Of a stretch of DNA of 64,000 bases, positions 30,801-39,977 are shown in pieces; within the stretch, counting starts at the first letter, position 1, and each line of letters opens with the position of its first letter. Made by a program: the position numbers and the translations under genes. Source of the DNA: Closterium sp. NIES-65 (taxonomy: Eukaryota; Streptophyta; Zygnematophyceae; Desmidiales; Closteriaceae); the NCBI GenBank assembly GCA_948144175.1, contig CANXME010000244.1, positions 372,001 to 436,000 of the forward strand, written 5' to 3'. The notes under the pieces were generated by a model. That model was not told the DNA's origin. It searched no databases and worked only from the letters and a program-made list of their open reading frames with translations.

Positions 30801-33103
30801 CCGGTCCTGGAGCTGCTGGGCCTTCGGGTCCTACTGGAGCTGGAGCTGCTGAGGGTGTTGGTGCTGAGACTGCTGCTGTCTGTCCTGGCGGTGGTCCTGC
30901 TGCTGGTGCGACTGGAGGTCCTGCCGCTGGAGGTGCTGTTGGCGCTGGTGCTGCCGCTGAGGGTTCTGGTGCTGTCCCTGCTGTGCCTCGAGTCCCCGCG
31001 CGGCCTCGGCCGTACTTCGTTCCGCTCCTGCAGCAGGTTCTTGGTCTTCCTCCTTCTGTAGAGTGTCCGCTGTCTGTCCAATCGCCGTCACTGTTAGAGC
31101 CGGCCTCCCCACTGCCTGCTCCCTCTCCTTACACTGGTCCTACTGGAGGTCTCGCTGAGCGTCGTGAGCCTGCGTCTCGTCCCGCGTTGCCTGTTCATGC
31201 TGCTCGCGCTAGTGGTCGTGGTTCGCGTCAGCGTCCTCCTCCTGTCCCTGGCACACACCGGATGTCTCTGCGTCCGTCCAATGCTCCTCTGCGTGCCCCT
31301 TCGCCTTCTCCTCCTAAGTCCTCTCTTCCTGCGCTTTCCGACCCGGAGTCCGACTCTCTTCGTGCTTCCAGTCCTACTGTCACGCGTCTTCTTGCTACTG
31401 TTGTCACTGACCCCTCTTTCGAGTCCACTGCTGCATCTGCTCTTGTCGCTGAGCTCGTCGACTTTGCTGCTCGCTGTCGTCTAGACTACGCTGCTAGTCT
31501 TGTTGCTGAGTCTGCGTCTGTCTGTCCTCCGTCCGTCGGGGGTGAGTGTGCTCTTGGCACGGACGTCCTTGAGGACACGCAGGAGGAGTTCCAGTGTCTG
31601 GCTGCTGCTTCACCTCATCTTGCGTCTGTACTGCTTGCCCCTGAGGGAGACCCGGATGCACTAGACATCCCGACTCCGCGTTCTTATGCGGAAGCCGTAG
31701 AGGGTCCCTACTCCTCTCAGTGGCAGGCAGCTATGGATGCAGAGATGGCTTCCTGGAAGTCCACAGGCACCTACGTTGACGCGGTTCCCCCTCCTTGGGC
31801 GAACATCGTCAGTGGCATGTGGATCTTCAGGGTGAAGCGGCCGCCGGGCTCTCCACCTGTCTTCAAGGCGCGGTACGTCGCTTGTGGCTTCAGACAGCGG
31901 CAGGGAGTTGACTACTTTCAGACCTTCTCTCCCACCCCGAAGATGACCACTCTTCGGGTGCTGCTACACATAGCCGCTCAGCGCGACTACGAGCTTCACT
32001 CTCTTGACTTCAGCACTGCTTTCTTGCAAGGTAGCCTGCACGAGGAGATCTGGCTGCGCCGTCCACCTGGCTTCACTGGGACTTTCCCTCCTGGCACCCA
32101 GTGGAGCCTCCGACGGCCAGTCTACGGTCTCCGCCAGGCACCGCGTGAGTGGCACGACACACTGAGGACTACGCTTGCGGCTCTTGGGTTTGCTCCCTCT
32201 ACTGCTGACCCGTCGTTGTTTCTGCGCACCGACACCTCTCTGCCGCCGTTCTACATCCTCGTGTACGTCGACGACTTGGTCTTTGCCACTGCTGACACTG
32301 CTGGACTCGCCTACGTGAAGTCGGAGCTGCAGAAGAGACACACGTGCACAGACCTGGGTGAACTGCGTAGCTACCTTGGCTTGCAGATCACCCGGGACAG
32401 AGCACGCCGCACCATTACCTTGACTCAGTCACACATGGTGCAGCAGGTCCTTCAGCGCTTCGGCTTCACGTACTCCTCGCCTCAGGCCACTGTTCTAGCT
32501 ACTCGCCACTCGCTCTCAGCTCTGCCTTCGGATGAGTCCGTAGAGTCGAGTGGCCCGTACCCAGAGCTTGTTGGCTGCCTCATGTACCTGATGACCTGCA
32601 CACGACCTGACCTTGCATACCCTCTTAGCATTCTTGCACGCTATGTTGCTCCTGGGAGACACCGACCAGAGCACATGGCTGCAGCGAAGAGGGTGTTGCG
32701 CTACTTGTGCAGTACGTCGGGCATGGGGCTAGTGCTTGGAGGGCGGAGTCCAGCGGTCCTCACTGGTCACGCGGACGCTTCTTGGGCTGACGACCAGGCT
32801 ACGCAGCGGTCGTCGCACGGTTACACCTTCACTCTTGGTTCTGGCTCTGTCTCTTGGCGGGCTACTCGCTCGTCTTCTGTTCTCGGCTCTAGTTGTGAGG
32901 CTGAGATCTACGCCGGGGCCATGGCTGCACAGGAGCTTCGCTGGCTCACCTACCTGCTGACTGACCTTGGAGAGGTGCCTCGTTCTCCTCCAGTGCTGTA
33001 CGTAGACAACAAGGCCATGCTGGCCTTGTGTCGAGAGCAGCGCTTGGAGCACAGAACGAAGCACATTGCTCTCCGTTACTTCCTTGCTCGTGAGCTGCAA
33101 TAG
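27833..33103 (+). CDS. Cop4 Gag-Pol polyprotein (Gag C-part, protease, integrase, RT, RNase H)
   Basis: This single 1756-residue frame follows the C run; residue numbers are from 27833. Residues about 90-180: basic patch GRRRPGKGKGGK then a long Gly/Ser tract. About 220-245: C-X13-C-X3-H-X4-C. Protease LDSGASR near 356. Pre-integrase zinc motif (WHHRLGH...CVPC) near 510-560. Integrase D580 (HMDVWG), D649 (HSDRGGEF), E685 (QQNGIAE), an exact D-35-E spacing. Linker with GAEP-type repeats. RT catalytic YVDDLVFA near 1478. RNase H DASWADD near 1648, CEAEIYA, YVDNKA. A TAG at 33101-33103 (Gln in relatives) removes the last 45-50 residues, and another TAG follows near 33188. All catalytic residues are present. 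Confidence 0.93.
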   Translation: MYIALYYIVTRLPDSLRVVRDHFLSVCPTTLTVDLLEKALLAAEKSIVAVGASRADPRTPIFEGCSPSPLLPSIASAAAADLLGLEPVGAASAPSGRRRPGKGKGGKGAGGAGGGGGGGGGGGGGSGGGGGSGGGSGGGGGGSGGGGGGGGGGGSGGGGSGGGGGGGGGGGGAGRGSAPQRSGSGGGPRQQKQQQQQQQRARDVPTPQQLREWYTQSQRGGGFSPCTYVLRSGDRAGEQCGGAHSTWRCFGRLTDAWRQQFPDASEIPRWGDLSRAGVAIFELDFDAILAAMYAVSISDEGDCYRCFLPDPGIGTAALGAGEAALSGTGEAALSGTGEAALSGTTSASASFTFTLDSGASRSFFRDRTTLTPLGRPVAVSLADPSGGPVLSHFSTVLPCPAAPSGTLSGLYLPSFSTNLVSGAALQDAGVHQFTPASQRVTHCTDARTGRHLATFSRRPGSSLYTLTTESPPVPVSCQEAASGQVFAAASRSGPESAPCSCRLLSHETLLWHHRLGHPSLPRLRDMASRVLVSGLPRSLPPLPSGPGPSCVPCVEGRLWAAPHSSQFPPTEAPLQTLHMDVWGPARVRGQGHERYFLLVVDDYSRFTTVFPLRSKGDVTEVLIDWIRTARLQLRRSFGSDFPVLRLHSDRGGEFSSGLLRAYYRAQGIRQTFTLPDSPQQNGIAERHIGMVMDVARTSMMHAAAPHFLWPFAVRYAAHQINLHPRVSRPGKVRTSPALLWTGKVGDASAFRVWGSRAFVRDLSADKLSPRAAPCVFLGFPPDAPGWQFYHPSSRSVLSSQDVTFDESVPFYRLFPYRTPSLPPPPDFLVPGPTPVDPLPPQVPAPSGVSQVDAVEPVEVDGDSGPTAGAEPGDADSGGAVRVGAELGGDEPWGAEPGGDEPEVAESGGAAPEGVEPGGAAFGAAEPRGAEPTATGPPLVASGGAGPGVSPVAPSWREPLSPQELREWFARRWRRTAGAGASSAAEGAGAAGPGAAGPSGPTGAGAAEGVGAETAAVCPGGGPAAGATGGPAAGGAVGAGAAAEGSGAVPAVPRVPARPRPYFVPLLQQVLGLPPSVECPLSVQSPSLLEPASPLPAPSPYTGPTGGLAERREPASRPALPVHAARASGRGSRQRPPPVPGTHRMSLRPSNAPLRAPSPSPPKSSLPALSDPESDSLRASSPTVTRLLATVVTDPSFESTAASALVAELVDFAARCRLDYAASLVAESASVCPPSVGGECALGTDVLEDTQEEFQCLAAASPHLASVLLAPEGDPDALDIPTPRSYAEAVEGPYSSQWQAAMDAEMASWKSTGTYVDAVPPPWANIVSGMWIFRVKRPPGSPPVFKARYVACGFRQRQGVDYFQTFSPTPKMTTLRVLLHIAAQRDYELHSLDFSTAFLQGSLHEEIWLRRPPGFTGTFPPGTQWSLRRPVYGLRQAPREWHDTLRTTLAALGFAPSTADPSLFLRTDTSLPPFYILVYVDDLVFATADTAGLAYVKSELQKRHTCTDLGELRSYLGLQITRDRARRTITLTQSHMVQQVLQRFGFTYSSPQATVLATRHSLSALPSDESVESSGPYPELVGCLMYLMTCTRPDLAYPLSILARYVAPGRHRPEHMAAAKRVLRYLCSTSGMGLVLGGRSPAVLTGHADASWADDQATQRSSHGYTFTLGSGSVSWRATRSSSVLGSSCEAEIYAGAMAAQELRWLTYLLTDLGEVPRSPPVLYVDNKAMLALCREQRLEHRTKHIALRYFLARELQ

Positions 33104-33455
33104 CGTGGTCAGTTGCGACTTGCGTACGTGGCCTCTGAGGCTAACACTGCTGATGTTTTCACCAAGGCACTTCCGCCTTGTGATAATTAGCGCTTCTGCA
33201 CTCAGCTGGGACTTGTACCTGTCCTACCTCACTTGCTCACCTCTTGACCTTGCTTGTACTCTTGCATATATATATACCTGCTCTTGCTTGTTTAGCCTTA
33301 TATATATATGTCTCGTCTTGCATGTGAACTGGCCTTGTGGCCTTGACCTTGCGCTCGGACTGTGTGGTGACTTTGTGATCCACCCTGAGCTATGCTTTGC
33401 TTTGCTTGACTGGTCTTGTGACCCCTTGTTCTCCCCCACTTTGCCTATGGGGGTG

Positions 33456-33587
33456 TGTCAGAACTTATAGCTTATGCTTTTGTGTAGGCTATAGTGGGGT
33501 ATCCCATAAGGGGTACAACCCAATTAGGGTTGGTACTTGTACACACACATTTCATAGTTCATTCATTTCTGTTCTTTAGTTTTCACA
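33456..33587 (+). repeat. Cop4 3' LTR
   Basis: It pairs with 26023-26154. I find one difference (CATTC against CATTT near position 110). Confidence 0.93.
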
Positions 33588-34501
33588 AGTCCATCGTCAC
33601 CTGCTGCCAGGCAAGCTCTGGGGGTGGTATGGACTGCAACTGTCCTGGCGGCCGTTTCCGTGATGATTTCATGAGTTGGCAGGTCGGACACGATGCCACG
33701 TGTCGTTGCATGTCGGTTAGCATCTCTGGCCAGTAGTAATATCGCTGCAGCTGCTGCCGTGTTTTGTCTACTCCGAATTGTCCTTAGGGAACTCCGTCAG
33801 GCGCTTTGTGTAGTAACAGCTTCCTTAGTAAAATGTAGCCCGGTACCCAGATGTGGTCGGTGCCGGCTTTTACGTTATAAACCCACTTAGCTGCTGCGAA
33901 TTGCTGCGAATTTCCACCTGTGATGAATGGCTCCGTCTGATATCCGTGGGTAAATAGTCATGTTAATAGCGGGCTGGTTTGGGTGAGTAGTTTGGCGTGG
34001 ATTTGGGCAGTGGGGCGGGACAGTGCGTCGGCGATGTTTGATGCCCCCTTTTTGTAGGTGACCGTGTAGTGAAAATTTGACTCGATGACAATCGAGCCAG
34101 CGAATCTATCGTGGGTTGAGCTGGGGTTGTGCGCGGAGGTACTGTAGTGATTTATGATATGTCCATACTGTCACGTTTGCGCCGGTCAAGTACCAGCGCC
34201 ACACTTTGAATGCGTGCACGATCGCGAACATTTCTTGGTCGTGTATCAGGTAGTTTTTCTCGGGCGGATGCGATTTTCGTGACTCGTATGCAATAAGCTG
34301 TAGGCCGTTGCCAAAATCCCGTAGCATTACGGCTCCAATGGCGATGTTATTTGCGTTTGTAACCACTTCGAATGGGCGGTGTGGGTCGGCGATGCAGAGT
34401 ACGAGCGGTGAACACAGAATATTTTCAGGGTAGATAAGGTAGCATGCTCTTTCTCCCCCCACGTTAAAGCGACCCCCTTCCGTAGCAGATCCATCAGTGG
34501 G
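33588..34501 (-). pseudogene. Gyp1 RNase H and integrase zinc-finger region
   Basis: On the minus strand: PLMDLLRKGVALTWGEKEHA and IADPHRPFEVVTNANNIAIG (RNase H start), ESRKSHPPEKNYLIHDQEM, VWRWYLTGANVTVWTYHKSL (DHKSL in active enzymes, here YHKSL), YTVTYKKGASNIADALSRP, then GVDKTRQQLQRYYYWPEM and VASCPTCQLMKSS (zinc finger; the second His appears as Gln) up to MDF at the Cop4 insertion. Stops and small shifts occur between 33780 and 33960. Confidence 0.85.
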
Positions 34502-34506
34502 GCTGT

Positions 34507-35602
34507 TGCGGAGATAACTACTATAACGGGAGCTAGACTACGGGCCAGGCACGGATGCTCATATGATCTCTGCCTTCGTTCGTTCCTTTGTCGTTTCCAA
34601 GCGCTCACACTACTTGCTAGTTCAGGGGGAGGATTGGCAAGAGTTTCACCAAGAAGTGTTGACAATAATGGTGCAATGAAGTTGGCATGACAAGACTACA
34701 TCAGAACTAGGATACAGGTCGGTCCACTGCCAGCGCAGCATGGTCGACCGCATGCCAGCACGGCTTGGTCGACCGCGCTCCAGCAGTGCAGAGTCGCGGC
34801 TTGCCAACGCTGCAGGTCGACGTCATGCCAACAGCTCAAGTCAACGGCGTGCCAACTTTGCTCCCACAAGATAGCAGTGCTCCTACTTCGCAGGTGCTCG
34901 AAGATGATTGGCATGTTGTGCCTTGTCACCTGCACAGCATACACACGAAATCGTCTTCGTGGTGACGACTGCACCTGATCCGCCATGTCGACCTCGGGAT
35001 ACCACCAACGAGGTCGGTCTCGCCAACACCACCTGGGCGACCGTCTCACTCCTCTGCAAAATCTCGTCACCTAGGTAACCTGGTCAACCAGGCAACCACG
35101 TCGATCAGCTGCTCCTACACGTGCCCGTCGACCTCCCAAGTCGACGACCACCTCCAGTCGACCTCACCAGGTCGACCACACCCTTGGTCGACCAGCTCCA
35201 GATCGACGTCACTCCTGGTCGACCAGCTCCATGTCGACCAACATAGTCGTTTGCCGACCACCCAAGTCGGCTTCCCTAGGTCGGCGTCACCAAGTTGACG
35301 CCCTACTACTCGATGCACAGCTGCTCGGCATCCTGCTGTTTGACGCCCTCCAACTCAGCGTCCCCTGTCGATGTCGACGTCGGCGCCTCCCTTCGTCGAC
35401 CACCCTCGTCAGGATGGACCATCAGGCCGACCACCCCAAAGCCGGTGACAAGAAGTCGACGCCAGTGCAGTGGCCTCTGCGCAAGTCGACCATCCTCGTC
35501 GACCAGCTTGCCCACGGCTGCAGGTCGGCTGCACCCCTACACCCGACCACGAAGTCGGCTCTGCCCAAGCGAGGACGAGGCCTAACACAACTCCCGTTGA
35601 CA
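34507..35602 (-). mobile_element. 1.1-kb TG...CA element in Gyp1 (solo LTR or non-autonomous element)
   Basis: On the minus strand it starts TGTCAACGGGAGTTG at 35602 and ends ATCTCCGCA at 34507, flanked by a perfect 5-bp duplication ACAGC (35603-35607 and 34502-34506) that splits the Gyp1 codons for LTAPLMDLL. It has no recognisable protein. GTCGAC and GTCGACC occur many times through 34740-35530. Its first 180 bases or so match 49820-50000. I favour a solo LTR of an element not otherwise present here; a non-autonomous element is the alternative. Confidence 0.8.
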
Positions 35603-35607
35603 GCTGT

Positions 35608-35890
35608 TAACCTTGCCATGTCGGGGACGAACCGATGCACGTAATTAACGAAACCTAAAAAACTCTTCAGCTCCGTGATATTTGTCCAAATTCTTTGGGT
35701 TGATCCCAACCACAGCCTTCAAAATAACGTGCCCCATAAACTCTAGCCTGTCTTGAAAAAACTCACACTTGGAACCCTTGGTCAGGAGCTTGTGCTCGTC
35801 AAAAATTTTAGAAAATGCTTCCAGGTCTGCTAAGTGGTGCTTCTTGTCGCTACTGTAGACGAGGATCTCGTCGAGGTAAAATATCACGCA
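35608..35890 (-). pseudogene. Gyp1 reverse transcriptase, C-terminal part
   Basis: On the minus strand KCVIFYLDEILVYSSDKKHH holds the RT catalytic site as YLDE instead of YLDD. The text continues LEAFSKIFDEHKLLTKGSKC, EFMGHVI, a frameshift, then ITELKSFLGFVNYVHRFVPD and MARLT, where the 1.1-kb TG...CA element begins. Confidence 0.85.
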
Positions 35891-35895
35891 TTTAT

Positions 35896-36026
35896 TGTCA
35901 GAATATTATTCTTATGTTCTAGCCTGTAGTGGGGTGCTCTATAGCGAGTACAACCCTTCTAGGGTTTGCTATTTGTATCCCCATTTCTGCTAGTTCATTC
36001 CTCTTTCTTTCTTCTAACTTTTGACA
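35896..36026 (+). repeat. NA2 5' LTR
   Basis: It starts TGTCAGAATATTATTC and ends TTTTGACA; the primer site follows directly. Confidence 0.92.
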
Positions 36027-36099
36027 TGCTATCAGAGCAGGTCGATCCCCTTGGATCGATCCTGTGGGTGGGTTACCACCTCGCTTCCGCTGCTACTTT

Positions 36100-36560
36100 T
36101 TCCTCCCGCCGTGCGCCCCGAGGCGCGCGGCGGTTTTCTGCCCGCCGTGCGCCCCGAGGCGCGCGGCGGTTCTTTGCCCGCTGTGCGCCCCGAGGCGCGC
36201 GGCGGGCTTCTGCCCTACGTCGCGGCCCCGCCCTGCGTCGCGGCCCAGCCCCTCGAAGCGGCCCCGACCGTCGCGGCCCCGCCCCTCGACGCGGCCCCGC
36301 CCTACGTCGCGGCCCCGCTCTGCGTCGCGGCCCCACCCCTCGAAGCGGCCCCGCCCTATGTCACGGCCCCGCCCCGACCGTCGCGGCCCCGCCCCTCGAC
36401 GCGGCCCCGCCCTACGTCGCGGCCCCGCCCTGCGTCGCGGCCCCGCCCCTCGAAGCGGCCCCGCCCTACGTCGCGGCCCCGCCCCTCGTCGCGGCCCCGC
36501 CCCGACCGTCGCGGTCCCGCCCCTTGTCGCGGCCCCGCCCTCCAACCAGGCCCGTGGTGG
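36100..36560 (+). repeat. NA2 leader: GC-rich short-repeat array
   Basis: It begins with three near-copies of a 45-bp unit (GTGCGCCCCGAGGCGCGCGG in part) and continues with CGTCGCGGCCCCGCCC-type units. Confidence 0.82.
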
Positions 36561-37293
36561 GCCCCTTTCACCACACCGCCCCCCCCCCCCCCCCCCCCCC
36601 CCCTTCCCCCTGCCATTTCCCGTCGTCCGTCGAGGCGACCTGAGGGGGCCGCTTGCGGTGGGGCGAGCTGTGGGGTGGCGGGTATGGGGGTGGCCGGTGT
36701 GCCTTCCTCCCTTGCTCCTCCTCCTCCTTCGTCTCCCACTGCTGCAGCTGTCGCTGAGGGGGGTGGTTGTGTGGGAGACTGGGGTTTAGGGTTTAAGGGG
36801 GGGTGCGTGGGAGTAGAGCTAGCGGTGTAGCAGTGGGTGTGTATCAGGGGGGTGGGACTGTTTGCGGGAGGTTGAGCGGAGGCTGCCGGCTTGTCGTCCG
36901 CAGCACCTATAGTCCGGGGCGCTGTCCCGGTAGCCCAGTCGTAGCCAGCTGTGCCAGCCGCCCGTGGGTCCGTTGCCCGTCCGCCGCTATTTGAGCCGCG
37001 GGGCCTGTTACTCCTGTAGTCCGGGCGCTGTCCGGTAGCCGCTGTGCCAGTCTGCCTCCTGTTGCCCGTGTGTCTGCAGCTTCAGCCGTCGCCTCCTGTC
37101 TCCTCTCCCCTCACTTCCCCTCCTCCTCCTCACTTGCCCGTTGTGACTACCACTAGCTTTGCTTATAATTGTGAACTCTAAACTATTTCTTCTTGAACTT
37201 GTGCTCAGAATGTGTGGTGACATTGTGATCCACCCTGAGCTTGTTTTGCTTTGCCTGCTCTGCTGATTACACCCCACTTTGGCTATGGGGGTG

Positions 37294-37424
37294 TGTCAGA
37301 ATATTATTCTTATGTTCTAGCCTGTAGTGGGGTGCTCTATAGCGAGTACAACCCTTCTAGGGTTTGCTATTTGTATCCCCATTTCTGCTAGTTCAATCCT
37401 CTTTCTTTCTTCTAACTTATGACA
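37294..37424 (+). repeat. NA2 3' LTR
   Basis: It pairs with 35896-36026 and is preceded by GCTATGGGGGTG. Confidence 0.92.
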
Positions 37425-37429
37425 TTTAT

Positions 37430-39000
37430 TTTATAGTGGCCTAAACGCCTCGTTCATGGTCATCTGAAATGTCGCTGGTGCGTTGGTCAGCCCGAAAGGC
37501 ATCAGAGTGTACTCGAAGGACCCGTACCTAGTTCTAAATGCTGTTTTGGCGCAGTCCGATAGTTTGACCCTAATCTGATGGTAACCTCCCGCTAAGTCAA
37601 TCTTCGAAAAGACTTGTGCTGTTCGTAGTTGGTCTATCAGTTTGTCGGCGCAGAGAATGGGGTATCGCGACTTGACTGTAACTTTGTTCAGTGCCCTGTA
37701 ATCGATGCACATGCGAAACCCTCCGTCCTTTTTCGGTGCGAACATTATCGGTGCGGCGAACGGTGACGAGCTTGGTCAGATGAATTTCTTCTCTAACAGA
37801 TAATCTAGGTGCTTCCATAGTTCGTCGAGCTCGGGCTGTCTCAGTCTGAACTGTTGCTGTACGGTTGGTTGTGCCCCGAGTTCTAACTCTATTCGGTGAT
37901 CGTGTGCGCGCTGAGGTGGCAGTCCCTCCGGTAAGTCATCGGGAAAAATCCCCGGGTACCGTTTCAACAGTTCCTGTAGTACGGGCGGTACCGCTGCCGG
38001 TAACTTATGAAATTGCTCGGCTGCTCTGCTTCTCCTACGACTGCGATATTCACCGCGTACACGTCAGCTCCAGCGGCGACAACCCGTTTCATCGTGATGG
38101 CGTTGACGTGGACCGTTGAAGACTTGGGCGACTGCAATGAGGTAGTTCGACCCAGTTACCGCTGCTTCGCATAGTGCAGCTACCCGTCGTCCAGTCGATT
38201 TGTGAGTTGTACCATCGCAGCCAATCACCTCCCAGTAAAATATCGTGCCCATCCAATGTCGTTTTACTCTCTCCATTTCCATCCAATGCGAGCATTTCCT
38301 CTGTAAACCTGAAGTCCCCCCCGTAGCGGACTTTTACTCTCTCCACTTTTTCCCGTATGGCCAGCGGCGTGCCGTCAACTAAGCGTGCGTCTATCTCTGG
38401 TAAACACCAACTAAGTGCCAGTTGTGGTTTTCGTGGGGTCGCGGTATTAACTAGGCTGTGACTTGCTCCTTCGTATATAAAATTCTTCACTGCTGCTCCT
38501 TGTATTTTACCGTGGATCAGTACTGGGCAATCCGTCACTGTACCCTCCTTGTTCGTCCGAGCCCGATCGATGGCATGAATAGGTACTGTGACTCGGTGAG
38601 GGCCGGTGAGGTTGGGCAAGCAGGTAGTCTTGTCAATAGTTGGCCAACTTCTACTGACTGCTAGCATTTCCCTCCCTCTGAGACTCCCTCCCCTGCACTG
38701 CTCCGCGGCACCTCAACTCCTCTGGGCATTCGCTCTTGCGATGGCTTGGCCTATTGCAAGGAAAGCAGCGCCCCTTAAATGGCGCGGCAGCTGCATTTGT
38801 CGCAACGGCGTATACGGTGGCGTGCTCGATCGGTCCCCGAGGGCGATGTCCGTAGTAGGACCCCGGTCTTGGACGGCACAAAATGTCGATTTTCTGAGCA
38901 AGCGCGAGGATCTCGTTGAAATTCAAGAGCCCTCGTCGCATGATTTCATGCGAGATGCCCAGCTTCAGCCCTCAGACGTAACGGTCCACCCGCGCCAAAC
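37430..39000 (-). pseudogene. Gyp1 Gag zinc knuckle, protease and RT N-terminal part
   Basis: From high to low coordinates on the minus strand: Gag with CFPCNRPSHRKSEC (exact CX2CX4HX4C, near 38750); a protease-like region with YEGASHSLV and ILLGGDWLRWYN (38150-38480), which resembles the gypsy DxG-type protease but reads EGAS where DGAS or DSGA would be expected; the RT lead-in PQRAHDHRIELELGAQPT; RT proper with [34 protein letters not shown] and [17 protein letters not shown] follows FRPL just before the NA2 target site. Several frame changes separate the blocks. Confidence 0.85.
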
Positions 39001-39005
39001 CAGAA

Positions 39006-39137
39006 TGTCAAACATTATATATGTTGAGTTAGTTTAGGCTACAGTGGGTTAGCCTATAGGGGGTACACAATTCTAGGGTTAGGTACTTGTACTCATTTCA
39101 CTGCTAGTTCATTCATTCCTGTTCAGTTATTCCAACA
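39006..39137 (+). repeat. Cop5 5' LTR
   Basis: It starts TGTCAAACATTATATATG and ends TTCCAACA, 132 bp, of the same family as the Cop2 LTRs. Confidence 0.88.
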
Positions 39138-39234
39138 TGGTATAGAGCAGGTCCTTCCTAGGACCGAAATTTTCTAAGGGCCCACCACTACGTAACTAAC
39201 TACCTACCTACCTACCTGTGCCCTAGGGCGCCTC

Positions 39235-39700
39235 GGCGGTTCACGCCCCTAGAGGCCCCTCCTGACGGCCCCGCGTTAGCCCCGTTCAAGCCCCGTCGGC
39301 CCCACGCTAGCCCCTCTCAGGCCCCGATCGGCCCCGCGCTAGCCCCGTTCAGGCCCCGTCGGCCCCGCGCTAGCCCTGTTCAAGCCCCGTCGGCCCCGTG
39401 CTAGCCCCGTTCAGGCCCCGCGCTAGCCCCGTTCAGGCCCCGTCGGCCCCGTTTCAGGCCCCGTCGGCCCCGCGCTAGCCCCTCTCAGGCCCCGTCGGCC
39501 CCGCGCTAGCCCCATTCAGGCCCCGATCGGCCCCGCGCTAGACCCGTTTCAGGCCCAGTCGGCCCCGCTTCAGGCCCCGTCGGCCCCGCGCTAGCCCCTG
39601 TCAGTCCCCGTTGGCCCCGTGCTGGCCCCGTGCTAGCCCTGTCGGCCCCGCGCTAGCCCCGCTCAGGCCCCGATCGGCCCCGCGCTCGCCCCTCTAGGGC
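39235..39700 (+). repeat. Cop5 leader: GC-rich short-repeat array
   Basis: Units of the type GGCCCCGCGCTAGCCCCGTT and CAGGCCCCGTC repeat with variation about twenty times. There is no coding content. Confidence 0.85.
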
Positions 39701-39977
39701 CCCAACCGGCCTCGTGCCGACCTCGCCGACCCGTGCCCACCGCTCCTAAAGGCCCCGGGCGGCCCGTTCCCGCCGCGGCCGGCGACCAAACCGAGCCGCG
39801 TGACCCGAGCCGCGCGACCCGAGCCGCGCGCCCCGAGCCGAGCCGCGCGCCCTGAGCCGAGCCGCACAACCCAGCCGAACCGCGCGACCCGACCTGAACC
39901 GAGCCGCGCCGCCCTGCCCTACCTGGTTCGTCCTACCTGCTTCTCCTACTGCTACTGCTGCTATTTCTACTGTTCCT

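Larger units (their letters stand above)
26023..33587 (+). mobile_element. Cop4: nearly intact, young Ty1/copia element (7.57 kb)
   Basis: LTRs of 132 bp (26023-26154 and 33456-33587) differ, by my reading, at one position. The target duplication AGTCC (26018-26022, 33588-33592) is perfect and lies inside the MDF codons of Gyp1 integrase. The primer site TGGTATAGAGCAGG follows the 5' LTR at 26155-26168, and CCTATGGGGGTG precedes the 3' LTR. The order Gag, protease, integrase, RT, RNase H places it in Ty1/copia. Only a C-run shift in gag and stops near the end of RNase H disturb its coding part, so it is the best candidate for the helper of other elements. Confidence 0.95.
35896..37424 (+). 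mobile_element. NA2: non-autonomous LTR element (1.53 kb) in Gyp1
   Basis: LTRs of 131 bp (35896-36026 and 37294-37424) differ at about two positions. The target duplication TTTAT (35891-35895, 37425-37429) is perfect. A primer site TGCTATCAGAGCAGG follows at 36027-36041, then a leader shared with NA1 (AGGTCGATCCCCTTGG), a GC-rich repeat array (36100-36560), a C run (36579-36603), GC-rich sequence with no retroelement domain, and a 3' stretch like that of full copias (ACCCCACTTTGGCTATGGGGGTG in part). It belongs with NA1. Confidence 0.92.
25330..39005 (-). mobile_element. Gyp1: Ty3/gypsy element, truncated at both ends, holding three insertions
   Basis: Gypsy pieces remain at 25330-26022, 33588-34506, 35603-35895 and 37425-39005 (about 3.5 kb). 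Read on the minus strand from high to low coordinates they give the gypsy order: zinc knuckle, protease, RT, RNase H, integrase. Each gap is an LTR-type insertion with a 5-bp target duplication (AGTCC, ACAGC, TTTAT). Neither gypsy LTR is present: the 5' end is cut by the LTR of Cop5 at 39006, the 3' end by that of Cop3 at 25329. Confidence 0.9.

Noticed and set aside
36093..36739. Arg/Gly-rich frames in NA2 as a possible Gag
   Set aside because: Their repetitive composition follows the leader repeat in all frames; nothing resembles Gag or an enzyme.
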